Below, piece by piece: positions 45,042-54,728 of a stretch of 64,000 bases of DNA (positions are counted from its first letter, which is position 1; every line of letters begins with the position of its first letter). Under the pieces are notes generated by a model. That model saw nothing but the letters and a program-made list of their open reading frames with translations. It was not told the DNA's origin and ran no database searches. Origin of the DNA: Asanoa ishikariensis (lineage in GTDB: Bacteria > Actinomycetota > Actinomycetes > Mycobacteriales > Micromonosporaceae); the NCBI RefSeq assembly GCF_900107455.1, contig NZ_FNQB01000001.1:620001-684000 (forward strand), in the 5' to 3' direction. The position numbers were made by a program, and so were the translations under genes.

Positions 45042-46547
45042 TCAGCTCCCTGACGTGCCGGTCGGCGTGGCGGCCGAGTCGGTCGGTGGCACGTCCTCCT
45101 GTGTCGCCGGAGGCGTGGTCGGCTCCTTCTCGTCCGTGGTGGGCGGAGCTGTGGTCTCCTCCGGCGGATCGGTCGGCGCCTCCGTCGTCGGCGGCGGCTC
45201 GGTGGTCGGCGGCGGCTCCGTCGGTGGCTTGGTCGGCACATCCACCGGAGGCTTCGTCACCGGCGGCTTGGTCGGCGGCTTCGTCGGAGGCTTGGTCGGA
45301 GGCTTCGTCGGCGGCGTGGTGGGCGGTGGGGTGGCGGCCTGCTGCGCCGGGAAGATCCGGGTGGCGCCGTAGAACCGTGACCACCAGACCGTCGACACCT
45401 TCACCACGTCGCCGGTGGTCGGCGCGTGCACCATCTTGCCGCCACCGATGTACATGCCGACGTGGTGCACGCTCTGCCAGCTCGACCCGGAGGCGAAGAA
45501 GATGAGGTCGCCGGGCAGCAGCGCGGACCGCGACACGCTGCGGTTTCGGCTGTAGTAGTACTGGTCGCGGGCCACGCGGGGCAGGTCGCGGAAACCGGCC
45601 GCCCGGTAGGACGCCCACATCAGGCCGGAGCAGTCGAACGAGTTGGGACCCTCGGCCGCCCAGACGTACGGGTCGCCGAGCTGAGCCAGCGCGTACCGGA
45701 CGGCGACCATCGCCTTGTCGTTGGCCTTCATCCCGGCGACGCTCTCGCCCGAGATGTACTGGGCGCCGAGCCGCTGCTCGGAGCGCTCCTGCTGACGCTC
45801 GTACGCCTCGACGGCGTCGATGTTGTCGGCCCGCAGCGTGCGCAGGGCGTCTTCCTTGGTCTTGCGGCTCTTCTCGAGCGACCCGACGTCGGTGAGGAGC
45901 TGCTGGTGCTTCGTCTGCATCGCGGCGTAGTAGGCGGTCGCGTTCTGCTCGGCGAGCCGCGCCCGCTCGACCTCGTCGCCGGCGATCTCCGGGTGCGGCC
46001 CGGTCGACTGACCGGTCAACATCCGTTGCAACGTGTCGAGATCCTGCATGTCGCGGTCGTAGATGCCCGGGGGCAGTGCGGCCGCGGCCTTGAGCGCGTC
46101 GGCGGCGGCGCTGTCGGCATTGCGCTGGGCGGAGGCCAACTGGTCGCGCATCGTTCGCAGGTTGGCGTCGGCCAGCGACAGGTCGGACGCTGCCTGGTCA
46201 CGCTGCTGCTGGAGCTCCAGCACCCGCTCGCCGAGCAAGGCGACCTCGGTCGCGCTGGCGTTGATCCGGGCGGCCAACGGGCCGCTGGCGACCGGGGACG
46301 GCAACTGCGGAATGTTCGTCGCCGGCGGCTGGCCGGGCAACTGGATCGTGCCGAGCGGCTCCGGGCGGGAACCGGCGTCCGGCACGGTGTTGGGCAGGGG
46401 CGGATCCGCCGCCCGGGGAACGGCCAATGCGGGCGTGCCGAAACCGGCGGCCGCAGCGGCGGTCGCCGTGAGCAACGCGGCCCACGCCACTGGTCTGATG
46501 ACCCGCATGTCCGGGCCGTCGTGGCGGTTGGGCTGCCGGCGCGTCAT
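45042..46547 (-). CDS. NlpC/P60 peptidoglycan endopeptidase with Pro/Thr tail
   Basis: A 501-aa secreted hydrolase. A signal peptide (about 15-42, ending ALA) is followed by a long coiled coil (about 75-260) and an NlpC/P60 domain (about 275-390). The catalytic Cys is in FDCSGLMW, with the His in HVGMYIGGGKMVHAP. The C-terminal 100 residues are PPTKPPTKPPT- and PTTEP-rich and probably span the wall. It should cleave stem peptides of peptidoglycan, as RipA-type enzymes do. ATG 46547 follows GGGGAGG. Confidence 0.9.
   Translation of the reverse strand: MTRRQPNRHDGPDMRVIRPVAWAALLTATAAAAAGFGTPALAVPRAADPPLPNTVPDAGSRPEPLGTIQLPGQPPATNIPQLPSPVASGPLAARINASATEVALLGERVLELQQQRDQAASDLSLADANLRTMRDQLASAQRNADSAAADALKAAAALPPGIYDRDMQDLDTLQRMLTGQSTGPHPEIAGDEVERARLAEQNATAYYAAMQTKHQQLLTDVGSLEKSRKTKEDALRTLRADNIDAVEAYERQQERSEQRLGAQYISGESVAGMKANDKAMVAVRYALAQLGDPYVWAAEGPNSFDCSGLMWASYRAAGFRDLPRVARDQYYYSRNRSVSRSALLPGDLIFFASGSSWQSVHHVGMYIGGGKMVHAPTTGDVVKVSTVWWSRFYGATRIFPAQQAATPPPTTPPTKPPTKPPTKPPTKPPVTKPPVDVPTKPPTEPPPTTEPPPTTEAPTDPPEETTAPPTTDEKEPTTPPATQEDVPPTDSAATPTGTSGS
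45262..45321 (-). repeat. 12-bp tandem coding repeats (KPPT tail)
   Basis: Five consecutive 12-bp units, alternately GG(C/A)GGCTTGGTC and GG(C/A)GGCTTCGTC on the plus strand and ending in a diverged unit, encode the KPPT repeats of the NlpC/P60 tail. Confidence 0.75.
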
Positions 46548-46765
46548 GATCCTCCCCGGTTGTCGCGTTGTGACGGGCGAACGCCGGACGGCACATTACG
46601 TCCCGGTTAGGACGTGAGGAGCCCTCTGGTGTATCCCGTCACACTCGTTACTACCGCAAAACTGTGGTCACTGTCGATGGCAGCAGCGGTAACGAGACGC
46701 TGAGAACCGGTGAACGGTGGTAGCCAATCAGTGATCATCGGCCGGCGGCACGTACGCTCGCCTGC

Positions 46766-47935
46766 ATGGACGAGGCACGTAAGCACGAGCTCGAGGAAAA
46801 GGTCTACGCGGGTATCCGACTTTCCCGTCAAGACGGTGTGGACCTCTACGAGTGCGATGACCTGGCCTGGCTCGGCCGGCTGGCCCACCACAAGCGCACA
46901 GAGCTCAACGGCGACCGGGTGATGTTCAACATCAACCGGCACCTCAACCTGACCAACGTCTGTTCGGCCAGTTGCGCATACTGCTCGTTCCAGCGCAAGC
47001 CGGGCGAGAAGGACGCGTACACGATGCGCATCGACGAGGCCGTCCGCAAGGCCAAGGAGATGGAGAGTGAGCAGCTCACCGAGCTGCACATCGTCAACGG
47101 CCTGCACCCGACGCTGCCGTGGCGCTACTACCCCAAGGTGCTGCGCGAGCTGAAGTCGGCGCTGCCGAACGTCAACCTCAAGTGCTTCACCGCGACCGAG
47201 GTGCAGTGGTTCGAGAAGATCAGCGGGCTGTCCGCCGACGCGATCCTCGACGAGCTGATGGACGCGGGCCTCGAGTCGCTGACCGGCGGTGGTGCGGAGA
47301 TCTTCGACTGGGAGGTCCGCCAGCACATCGTCGACCACGAGTGCCACTGGGAAGACTGGTCGCGGATCCACAAGCTGGCGCACAGCAAGGGCATGAAGAC
47401 CCCGGCCACGATGCTGTACGGGCACATCGAGGAGCCCCGGCACCGCGTCGACCACGTCATGCGGCTGCGTGAGCTGCAGGACGAGACCGGTGGCTTCGCG
47501 GTCTTCATCCCGCTGCGCTACCAGCACGACTTCGTCGACTCGCAGGACGGCAAGGTCCGCAACAAGCTCCAGGCGCGCACCACGATGGCGTCCCCGGCCG
47601 AGTCGCTCAAGACCTTCGCCGTGTCCCGCCTGATGTTCGACAACGTGCCGCACGTCAAGTGCTTCTGGGTGATGCACGGCCTGTCGGTCGCCCAGCTCTC
47701 GCTGAACTTCGGCGTCGACGACCTGGACGGCTCGGTGGTCGAATACAAGATCACGCACGACGCCGACTCGTACGGCACGCCCAACACGATGCACCGCGAA
47801 GACCTGCTCAACATGATCGGGGACGCCGGCTTCCGGCCCGTCGAGCGGGACACCCGCTACAACGTCGTCCGCGAGTACGACGCTCCTCCGTCGCTGGCCG
47901 AGCGCCGCGCCGAACCGCAGGACGTGATGTCGTGA
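46766..47935 (+). CDS. mqnE: Aminofutalosine synthase MqnE
   Basis: A 389-aa radical SAM enzyme. The 4Fe-4S motif CxxxCxxC is CSASCAYC near residues 69-76, after NINRHLNLTNV. Other family segments are ELHIVNGLHP, GGGAEIF and ATMLYGHIE. MqnE joins 3-(1-carboxyvinyloxy)benzoate to SAM to give aminofutalosine, the second step of futalosine-type menaquinone synthesis. ATG 46766 has TACGCT (46753-46758) seven nt upstream, a leaderless promoter. Its stop overlaps the next gene by 4 bp (GTGA). Confidence 0.95.
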   Translation: MDEARKHELEEKVYAGIRLSRQDGVDLYECDDLAWLGRLAHHKRTELNGDRVMFNINRHLNLTNVCSASCAYCSFQRKPGEKDAYTMRIDEAVRKAKEMESEQLTELHIVNGLHPTLPWRYYPKVLRELKSALPNVNLKCFTATEVQWFEKISGLSADAILDELMDAGLESLTGGGAEIFDWEVRQHIVDHECHWEDWSRIHKLAHSKGMKTPATMLYGHIEEPRHRVDHVMRLRELQDETGGFAVFIPLRYQHDFVDSQDGKVRNKLQARTTMASPAESLKTFAVSRLMFDNVPHVKCFWVMHGLSVAQLSLNFGVDDLDGSVVEYKITHDADSYGTPNTMHREDLLNMIGDAGFRPVERDTRYNVVREYDAPPSLAERRAEPQDVMS

Positions 47936-48198
47936 GCCCCACCGTCAAGTACACGCTGGCCCGGCTCGGGCTCTTCGTGGTCATCTTCGCCGTGCTGCTG
48001 CCGGTGCCGATGGGCCTGTTCCTCAAGCTGATCCTGGCGGTGGCCTTCTCGGCGACGGTCTCGTGGTTCTTCCTGCGCACGTGGCGCGACCAGATGGCGC
48101 AGCAGCTCGCCGACACGGTCGACAAGCGCCGCGCCGACAAGGCCAAGCTCCGCTCCGCGCTGGCCGGCGACGAAGAGCCGCCGGCCAGCGTTTCCTAG
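47932..48198 (+). CDS. Small membrane protein (DUF4229-like)
   Basis: An 88-aa protein with two hydrophobic helices (about 9-27 and 29-47) and a charged C-terminal tail rich in Lys, Arg and Asp. It matches the actinobacterial DUF4229 family usually found after mqnE. GTG 47932 overlaps the mqnE stop, so it is translationally coupled and may help a membrane step linked to menaquinone. Function unknown. Its stop codon directly abuts that of the convergent C39 gene. Confidence 0.78.
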   Translation: MSPTVKYTLARLGLFVVIFAVLLPVPMGLFLKLILAVAFSATVSWFFLRTWRDQMAQQLADTVDKRRADKAKLRSALAGDEEPPASVS

Positions 48199-49548
48199 CT
48201 ACCAGTTGGTCGAGCCGGCCACCTTCGGCCAGGGCTTCCACCACGGCTTGATCAGGTAGGCGATGCCGCCGGTGCCGCCCGAGGTGCCGCCGCTCGCGTT
48301 GATCCGCTTCGTGCGCAGCCAGATCTGCTCGAACTGGCTGCGCTTGTAGACGTTGCGGACCACGTCGTTCGACGAGCTGGCCGGGTCGTTGATGATGACG
48401 TCGCCGTCCATGGTGAAGCCGACGATCACGAACAGGTGCCCGGACGTGCCGTAGTTCGCCCCGTCCAGCTCGCTGGCCAGGAAGGACTGCGAGGTGACGA
48501 TCGGGATGCCGGCCGCGATGAAGCGCTCCGCCTCGTCGAGCGAGTGCAGCCGGGTGACCTTGCCTTCCAACCCGGGATACGACGCCGCGTACGCGGTGTT
48601 GAACGGCCAGTTCCCCGCACCGTCGTACGTGTAGTCGTAGGTCATCCGGGCCGCGTGGTTGACCGACGGGTCCGGGTAGGTCGGGTCGACCCACGCGGTG
48701 TCCGCGGCCGAGGGCTTGCGGCCCCAGTACTCGACGACCATCTCGGTCGAGGTGGGCGAGCACCAGGCCTCGCCGCCGCCGTCGTACTCGGGATAGTGCC
48801 CCTCGTGGATGTTCTGTGAGTAGGTCGGCACCGCCAGTTCCTTGCCCCAGGCGATGTGCCCGGCGCTCGGCGGCACGGTGAACCGGTCGGGCACATAGGA
48901 CGACATCGCGCCCAGCGCCCAGACCCGTGGCGCGGCGAACTGGCCCGGCGCCTTGTAGAGAGTCAGCCGCAACTGGTACGAGCGCAGCATCACGCCGGTG
49001 GCGACGTCGTCGATCGAGAACGTGTCGGTCCAGATCGTCGAGTACGGGTCGCCCTGCCGGTTCACCGACGTGCGCCGGATGTCCTCGTCGCCGGACGCCC
49101 AGCGCCCCATCACGTACCACGGAGTCTGGTTACCGGTGTTGTAGGTGCCCTGCATCTCGACCTGGATCCAGGTGCCGCGCGGCGTCTCGGCGTTCCACGA
49201 GGCGATGAGCTCGCTCGCGTCGAACCCGACGTCGCGCTTCGGCGAGGTCCAGGTGGCGTAGTTCCAGCTTCGGGTCACGCCGGTGTGCGGATCGGTGTAT
49301 TCGGTCGTCCCCTGTGGACGCAGGATGGTCACGCCACCCTGCAGGCCGGGAACGCCCGGAATGCCCGGCAGAGCCAGGGTGCCCTGGTGCGTGCCGGTAC
49401 GCCAGTCGCGATAGGTCGACCAGCCCTGGTACGTGATCTGTTCGTCATGGACGGGCGTCGAGGTGGCGGCGCCAGCCGGTGCCGCGAACCCGGCAATCAA
49501 GGCAACCGCGCCGAAAACCGCGACGGCCGCCCGCGCTGATGCGTTCAT
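48199..49548 (-). CDS. Secreted C39-like peptidase
   Basis: A 449-aa exported protein with a signal peptide of about 28 residues ending in AGA. The N-terminal 220 residues are a beta-rich domain. The C-terminal part has a papain-like C39 fold with Cys in EAWCSPTSTEM, His in SGHLFVIVGF and Asp in INDPAS. It probably cleaves peptides or hydrolyses amide bonds outside the cell. ATG 49548 is chosen over GTG 49557 because GATAGT lies about seven nt before it. Confidence 0.83.
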   Translation of the reverse strand: MNASARAAVAVFGAVALIAGFAAPAGAATSTPVHDEQITYQGWSTYRDWRTGTHQGTLALPGIPGVPGLQGGVTILRPQGTTEYTDPHTGVTRSWNYATWTSPKRDVGFDASELIASWNAETPRGTWIQVEMQGTYNTGNQTPWYVMGRWASGDEDIRRTSVNRQGDPYSTIWTDTFSIDDVATGVMLRSYQLRLTLYKAPGQFAAPRVWALGAMSSYVPDRFTVPPSAGHIAWGKELAVPTYSQNIHEGHYPEYDGGGEAWCSPTSTEMVVEYWGRKPSAADTAWVDPTYPDPSVNHAARMTYDYTYDGAGNWPFNTAYAASYPGLEGKVTRLHSLDEAERFIAAGIPIVTSQSFLASELDGANYGTSGHLFVIVGFTMDGDVIINDPASSSNDVVRNVYKRSQFEQIWLRTKRINASGGTSGGTGGIAYLIKPWWKPWPKVAGSTNW

Positions 49549-49724
49549 GGCTGTCACTATCGCTGGCGAAAGGAAGTTTCACCAGACCGCATTTCGCTGA
49601 AGTTCATTGCCGGCAGGATGATCGACCTGGCATGCCCCCGCACAAAGACCCATATTGATATGACCATGAAACGGGTGGTGAGGTTCGACCAACGTTCCTC
49701 CACCTACCCCCATGGAGGTCATGC

Positions 49725-51596
49725 ATGGCCATCCGTCTGGGCCGGCGCCGCGCGCTGACCGCACTGGTCAGCACCGCGATCGTCGGCCTGCTAGTCGCCT
49801 CGGCCAACCCGGTCTCGGCGAAACCGGCGCCCGGCGGGCCGCGCGCCGTGGTCGCGCCGTCGGCCGAGTACCGCGTTCTCGGCCCGAAGACCCTGGCCGA
49901 ACGCAACGCCGTCGCTCGCACCGGTGCCGCGATCGACTACGTCGAGCACGGCGTTCTCAACGTCACCGCCACCGCGGTCGAGGCCGCCGCCATCGGGCGG
50001 CTCGGCTTCAAACTGGAGCGCGTCACGGCCCCAGCGGCCAGTGGTGGCCCGACGGCGCTGGCGTTCCCGCCCGCGGACTCCAACTACCACGACTACGCCG
50101 AGCTGACCGCCGTGGTCAACCAGGTCGTCGCGGACCACCCGTCGATCGCCCGCAAGCTGTCGATCGGCAGCTCGTACGAGGGCCGCGACCTGATGCTGAT
50201 CAAGATCTCCGACAACGTCAACACCGACGAGGCCGAGCCGGAGATCCTGTTCAACGCGCAGCAGCACGCGCGTGAGCACCTGACCGTCGAGATGGCCATC
50301 TACCTGCTCAACCTGTTCACCGACAACTACGGCTCGGACTCCCGGATCACGAACATCGTCAACAGCCGGGAAATCTGGATCGTGCCGAGCGTCAACCCGG
50401 ACGGCAGCGAGTACGACATCGCCACGGGGTCCTACCGGAGCTGGCGCAAGAACCGGCAGCCCAACTCCGGCTCGTCCAATGTGGGCACCGACCTCAACCG
50501 CAACTGGAGCTACCAGTGGGGTTGCTGCGGCGGATCGTCCGGCACGACCAGCTCGGAGACCTACCGTGGCCCGTCGGCGTTCAGCGCCCCGGAGACCCAG
50601 CGCCTGCGCGACTTCGTCAACAGCCGGGTCGTCGGCGGCCAGCAGCAGATCAAGGCCAACATCGACTTCCACACGTACTCGCAGCTCGTGCTCTGGCCCT
50701 TCGGCTACACCACCGCCAATACGGCGACCGGGATGACCGCGGACCAGTACAACACGTTCGCCACCCTCGGGCAGCAGATGGCCGCGACCAACAGCTACAC
50801 GCCCGAGCAGTCGTCCGACCTCTACATCGCCGACGGCACGAGCATCGACTGGATGTGGGCAGCCCACAACATCTGGGCGTACACCTTCGAGATGTATCCG
50901 GGTTCCGCCAGCGGTGGCGGCTTCTACCCGCCCGACGAGGTGATCCCGGCGCAGACCAGCCGCAACCGCGAAGCCGTGCTGATGCTTTCCGAGGCCGCGG
51001 ACTGCCCGTACCGCGTCATCGGCAAGGAGGCGCAGTACTGCGGTGGCGGTGGCGGCACGACCGTCTACTCCGACACCTTCGAGACGGCCACCGGCTGGAC
51101 CACCAACCCGTCCAGCACCGACACCGCTACCAGCGGGCAGTGGGTACGCGGTGACCCGGCAGCGACCACGTCGAGCGGTGCCAAGCAGCTCGGCACCACC
51201 GTCAGCGGCACCAACGACCTGGTCACCGGCGCGTCGGCCGGCACCGCCGCGGGCGACTTCGACATCGACGGCGGCCTGACCAGCGTCCGCTCGCCGGCGA
51301 TCACCCTGCCCGCCAGCGGCACCCTGACGCTGAGCCTGTCCTGGTATCTCGCCCATGGCACGAACTCGTCGTCGGCGGACTTCTTCCGGGTCAGCGTGGT
51401 GCACAACGGCGGCACGACGGCCGTCTTCAGTCAGGCCGGCGCGGCCACCAACCGCAACGGTGCGTGGGCGGTCGCGAACGCCAACCTGTCCGCGTACGCC
51501 GGGCAGTCGGTCCGGATCCTGATCGAGGCGACTGATGCCTCGACCGCTTCGCTCGTGGAGGCCGGCGTCGACGACGTCCGGATCACCCAGAGCTGA
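49725..51596 (+). CDS. Secreted M14 zinc carboxypeptidase
   Basis: A 623-aa exported metallocarboxypeptidase. A signal peptide (about 1-32) and a propeptide-like segment precede the M14 domain (about 115-430). Zinc ligands are in [11 protein letters not shown] (HxxE) and the later His in NIDFHTYSQ; the catalytic Glu is in YTFEMYP. A C-terminal jelly-roll-like domain (about 445-623, [11 protein letters not shown] to VDDVRITQS) may bind carbohydrate or aid secretion. GGAGG precedes ATG 49725. A terminator hairpin follows. Confidence 0.92.
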   Translation: MAIRLGRRRALTALVSTAIVGLLVASANPVSAKPAPGGPRAVVAPSAEYRVLGPKTLAERNAVARTGAAIDYVEHGVLNVTATAVEAAAIGRLGFKLERVTAPAASGGPTALAFPPADSNYHDYAELTAVVNQVVADHPSIARKLSIGSSYEGRDLMLIKISDNVNTDEAEPEILFNAQQHAREHLTVEMAIYLLNLFTDNYGSDSRITNIVNSREIWIVPSVNPDGSEYDIATGSYRSWRKNRQPNSGSSNVGTDLNRNWSYQWGCCGGSSGTTSSETYRGPSAFSAPETQRLRDFVNSRVVGGQQQIKANIDFHTYSQLVLWPFGYTTANTATGMTADQYNTFATLGQQMAATNSYTPEQSSDLYIADGTSIDWMWAAHNIWAYTFEMYPGSASGGGFYPPDEVIPAQTSRNREAVLMLSEAADCPYRVIGKEAQYCGGGGGTTVYSDTFETATGWTTNPSSTDTATSGQWVRGDPAATTSSGAKQLGTTVSGTNDLVTGASAGTAAGDFDIDGGLTSVRSPAITLPASGTLTLSLSWYLAHGTNSSSADFFRVSVVHNGGTTAVFSQAGAATNRNGAWAVANANLSAYAGQSVRILIEATDASTASLVEAGVDDVRITQS

Positions 51597-51605
51597 GTAT
51601 CGACG

Positions 51606-51643
51606 TCACCGGCGTCCCGTGGGCAACCGCGGGGCGCCGGTGA
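51606..51643 (+). terminator. Terminator hairpin after the carboxypeptidase gene
   Basis: TCACCGGCG (51606-51614) pairs with CGCCGGTGA (51635-51643), and inner CCCG/CGGGG bases extend the stem. It lies 9 nt past the stop codon and separates this gene from the riboswitch leader. Confidence 0.7.
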
Positions 51644-51674
51644 TGCGCCTAACGGCCGCGTAACAGCCCTGCCG

Positions 51675-51888
51675 GTCATGGTGACCTCTGGGTTACCGTG
51701 CTCCCGACCCGAAGCAGCGAAGCCGGTGTGAACCCGGCGCTGTCCCGCAACTGTGATGCCCCTGTTCCAAGGGGACAAGCCAGGTCGCCTGCCGGGGTCG
51801 CGAACCAGCGCTCTCGAGGAAGGGCGCCTCGCAGGCCGGGCGAACCCCTGTCGGCGAAGCACCAGACCTCGACCGACAGGAGGCACTG
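51675..51888 (+). ncRNA. Cobalamin riboswitch
   Basis: The leader of the B12 transporter genes has the conserved cobalamin aptamer: GCCGGTGTGAACCCGGC (near 51722), then CTGTCCCGCAACTGTGA, a variable hairpin CCCCTGTTCCAAGGGG, and the B12 box AGCCAGGTCGCCTGCC at 51778-51793. Binding of adenosylcobalamin should shut off the genes. The expression platform downstream holds a hairpin that pairs up to the ribosome binding site. Confidence 0.93.
51847..51880 (+). promoter_or_regulatory. Riboswitch expression-platform hairpin
   Basis: CCTGTCGG (51847-51854) is exactly complementary to CCGACAGG (51873-51880). The right arm runs into the Shine-Dalgarno sequence AGGAGG (51878-51883), six nt before the start codon at 51889. 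Formation of this stem would hide part of the ribosome binding site, implying translational control. Confidence 0.7.
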
Positions 51889-52830
51889 ATGCGATATCCG
51901 GCCCGTTTCGTCGCCGTCGCTCTCGGCGCGGCCCTCGCGCTCACCGGCTGCGGCTCCGGTGGCAACACGGAGAACGGCGGCACTCCGCCGAACACCGACG
52001 TCAGCGCCACCGCCGACTTCCCGGCGACCGTCGGCGACGTCACCGTCGCGGCCAAGCCGACCAAGATCGTCTCTCTGTCGCCGACCGCGACCGAGATGCT
52101 CTTCGCGGTCGGTGCCGGCCCGCAGGTGTTGGCGGTCGACGACCAGTCCAACTTCCCGGCCGAGGCGCCGAAGAGCGACCTGTCCGGTTACCAGCCCAAC
52201 GCCGAGGCGATCGCCGGCAAGTCGCCCGACCTCGTCGTGGTCTCCAACGACACGAACAACGTGGTCGCCCAGCTCACGCAGTTGAAGATCCCGGTCTACC
52301 TCGCGGCGGCCGGCAAGACGATCGACGACACGTACCGGCAGATCACCGACCTGGGCGCGCTGACCGGCAACCGGCCGGCGGCGGAGGACCTGGCCAAGCG
52401 GATGAAGGTCGAGGTCGACAAGCTGGTCGCCGACGTCCCGAAGCGGACGACCAAGCTGACCTACTACTACGAGTTGGGCCCGGAGCTCTACTCGCTGACC
52501 TCCAAGACCTTCGTCGGCGCGCTGCTGGGCCAGCTCGGCCTGGAGAACATCGCGGACCCCGCCGACGCGGACGGCAAGAGCGCTGGCTATCCGCAGCTCG
52601 CCGCCGAGTCGCTGGTCAAGGCCGACCCCGACCTGATCTTCCTGTCCGACACGGTGTGCTGCCAGCAGAGCGCCGAGACGGTCAAGGCCCGCCCCGGCTG
52701 GGCCGGCATCACGGCGGTGAAGACCGGGCAGATCGTGCCGCTCAACGACGACATCGGCTCGCGGTGGGGCCCGCGCACCGTCGACCTGCTCCGTCAGGTC
52801 GCGGACGCGGTGTCCAAGGTGCCAGCCTGA
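51889..52830 (+). CDS. btuF: Cobalamin-binding lipoprotein BtuF
   Basis: A 313-aa substrate-binding protein with a lipobox LTGC (Cys21) and a class III periplasmic-binding fold. The start of the domain, PTKIVSLSPTATEMLFAVGAG, is typical of BtuF. It captures cobalamin or its precursors and delivers them to the permease encoded next. The cobalamin riboswitch immediately upstream supports the substrate over an iron siderophore. Confidence 0.93.
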   Translation: MRYPARFVAVALGAALALTGCGSGGNTENGGTPPNTDVSATADFPATVGDVTVAAKPTKIVSLSPTATEMLFAVGAGPQVLAVDDQSNFPAEAPKSDLSGYQPNAEAIAGKSPDLVVVSNDTNNVVAQLTQLKIPVYLAAAGKTIDDTYRQITDLGALTGNRPAAEDLAKRMKVEVDKLVADVPKRTTKLTYYYELGPELYSLTSKTFVGALLGQLGLENIADPADADGKSAGYPQLAAESLVKADPDLIFLSDTVCCQQSAETVKARPGWAGITAVKTGQIVPLNDDIGSRWGPRTVDLLRQVADAVSKVPA

Positions 52831-52835
52831 AACCT

Positions 52836-53870
52836 TTGAGAATCCCCGGCGTACGGTGGCCGTGGCTGCTCGGCGGTGTGCTCGCCGTGGCGGTCGCGGC
52901 CATCGCCGGGCTCGCCTTCGGTCCGGTCTCACTGCCGCCCGGCGGGGTCGCCGCCGAGCTGCTGGACCTGATCCCGGGCGTCGACATCCATAGTGGACTA
53001 ACGGAGCGCGACGCCGCGATCCTCCTGCAGCTAAGGCTGCCCCGGGTGGTGCTGGCGCTGCTCGCCGGCGCGATGCTGTCGCTGGCCGGCGCCTGCTACC
53101 AGGGCGCGTTCCGCAACCCGCTGGCCGACCCGTATCTGCTGGGCGCGGCGGCCGGCGCCGGGCTCGCGGTGACCGCGGTTGTCGCCCTGCGCGGAGCGGA
53201 CCTGGGTTCCCTGCCACCGAGCGTGCCGCTGGCGGCCTTCGCCGGCGCGCTGATCGCGGTCGCGCTGACCTACCTGCTCGGCGTCGGTGGCCGGGACCGC
53301 AGTCCGGCCTCACTGATCCTCGCCGGCGTCGCGGTGTCCGCGTTCCTCGCCGCCGGGCAGACGTACCTCATGCAGCGCAACGCCGACGACATCCGGGCCA
53401 TCTACTCGTGGTTGCTCGGGCGGCTGGCCACCAACGGCTGGCACGAGGTGCGGCTGCTGCTGCCGTACGCGGTCGTCACCACGGTCGTCGTGCTCGCCCT
53501 GCGCCGCGAGCTCGACGTGCTCTCGGTCGGTGACGACGAGGCGAGCAGCCTCGGCCTGCACCCGCAGCGGTCCCGCTTCATCCTGATCGCGGCGGCCTCA
53601 CTCGGCACCGCCGCGGCGGTGTCGGTCTCTGGGCTGATCGGGTTCGTCGGCATCGTCGTGCCCCACATCGTGCGGATGCTCGCCGGCGGCAGCTACCGCG
53701 CGATCCTGCCGCTGTCGATGCTGTTCGGCGCGGCGTTCCTGGCGCTGGCCGACCTGGCGGGGCGGACGTTCGCCGCGCCCGCCGAGATCCCGATCGGTGT
53801 GGTCACGGCGTTCGTCGGCGGACCGTTCTTCGTGCTCGTCCTGCGCTCCGCGAAGCGGGTGCTCACATGA
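52836..53870 (+). CDS. btuC: Cobalamin ABC transporter permease BtuC
   Basis: A FecCD/BtuC-family permease of about 344 aa with roughly ten helices. Family segments are LRLPRVVLALLAGAMLSLAGACYQGAFRNPLADPYLLG and GLIGFVGIVVPHIVRMLAG, the latter contacting the ATPase. The start is uncertain: TTG 52836, six nt after the btuF stop, is the first plausible codon and no ATG or GTG lies nearby in frame. Translation is probably coupled to btuF. Confidence 0.88.
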   Translation: MRIPGVRWPWLLGGVLAVAVAAIAGLAFGPVSLPPGGVAAELLDLIPGVDIHSGLTERDAAILLQLRLPRVVLALLAGAMLSLAGACYQGAFRNPLADPYLLGAAAGAGLAVTAVVALRGADLGSLPPSVPLAAFAGALIAVALTYLLGVGGRDRSPASLILAGVAVSAFLAAGQTYLMQRNADDIRAIYSWLLGRLATNGWHEVRLLLPYAVVTTVVVLALRRELDVLSVGDDEASSLGLHPQRSRFILIAAASLGTAAAVSVSGLIGFVGIVVPHIVRMLAGGSYRAILPLSMLFGAAFLALADLAGRTFAAPAEIPIGVVTAFVGGPFFVLVLRSAKRVLT

Positions 53871-54646
53871 CCGCCATCTCCGTTCGCGACCTGCACGTCA
53901 CGCTCGGGAAGTCGCCGATCCTGCGCGGCGTCGATCTGTCGGTCGCGTCCGGCGAATGGGTCGCGGTGATCGGGCCCAACGGCGCCGGCAAGTCGACGCT
54001 GCTGCGGGCGATCGGCGGCCTGCTGCCCACGTCGGGCGCGGTCTCCCTGCTGGGTACGCCGGTTGAGCGCCTGCGCCGCCGCGCCCGCGCCCGCACGGTG
54101 GCCACCGTCGCGCAGTCGCCGGTCGTACCCCCGGGGATGTCGGTCTTCGACTACGTGCTGCTCGGCCGCACGCCGTTCGTCTCGCTGCTCGGCCGCGAGT
54201 CGGCTGGTGACCTGGCCGCGGTGCGCGCCCTGCTGGACCGCCTCGACCTGAGCGGGTTCGGCGACCGCGAGCTCGAGACCCTCTCCGGTGGCGAGCGGCA
54301 GCGGGCGTTCCTGGCACGGGCGCTGGCCCAGGAGCCGTCGCTGCTGCTGCTGGACGAGCCGACCAGCGCGCTCGACATCGGCCACCAGCAGGAGGTGCTC
54401 GAACTCGTCGACACGCTGCGCCGCGACCAGGGTCTGACGGTGCTCGCGACGATGCACGACCTCTCGATCGCGGGCGGCTACGCGGACCGGTTGGTGCTGC
54501 TGGCCGAGGGTGCGGTGGTCGCGGCCGGCACCCCGCGCGAAGTGTTGACCGAGGAGCTCCTGTCCCGCTTCTACCGGGCCAGGGTCCGAGTCGTGGACGG
54601 CGTCGACGGGCCGCTCGTGGTTCCTGTCCGTTCTGACCCGAAGTGA
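53867..54646 (+). CDS. btuD: Cobalamin ABC transporter ATPase BtuD
   Basis: A 259-aa ABC ATPase with Walker A GPNGAGKST, Q-loop QSPVVPPGM, signature LSGGERQR, Walker B LLLLDEP and H-loop His in TMHDLS. It powers the BtuC permease. The ATG overlaps the btuC stop by 4 bp (ATGA), so the three genes form one riboswitch-controlled operon. Confidence 0.93.
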   Translation: MTAISVRDLHVTLGKSPILRGVDLSVASGEWVAVIGPNGAGKSTLLRAIGGLLPTSGAVSLLGTPVERLRRRARARTVATVAQSPVVPPGMSVFDYVLLGRTPFVSLLGRESAGDLAAVRALLDRLDLSGFGDRELETLSGGERQRAFLARALAQEPSLLLLDEPTSALDIGHQQEVLELVDTLRRDQGLTVLATMHDLSIAGGYADRLVLLAEGAVVAAGTPREVLTEELLSRFYRARVRVVDGVDGPLVVPVRSDPK

Positions 54647-54728
54647 TCCGTCCGGTCAGCCGAGACTGTCCGAGCGGTTCCTAGGTATTCGTGATAATCG
54701 ACGGATTTTGTGGTTACCGTCGGAGTTT

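Noticed and set aside
51889-54646. Iron-siderophore ABC importer
   Set aside because: The proteins are of the FecCD/BtuC superfamily, but the cobalamin riboswitch directly upstream identifies vitamin B12 as the substrate.
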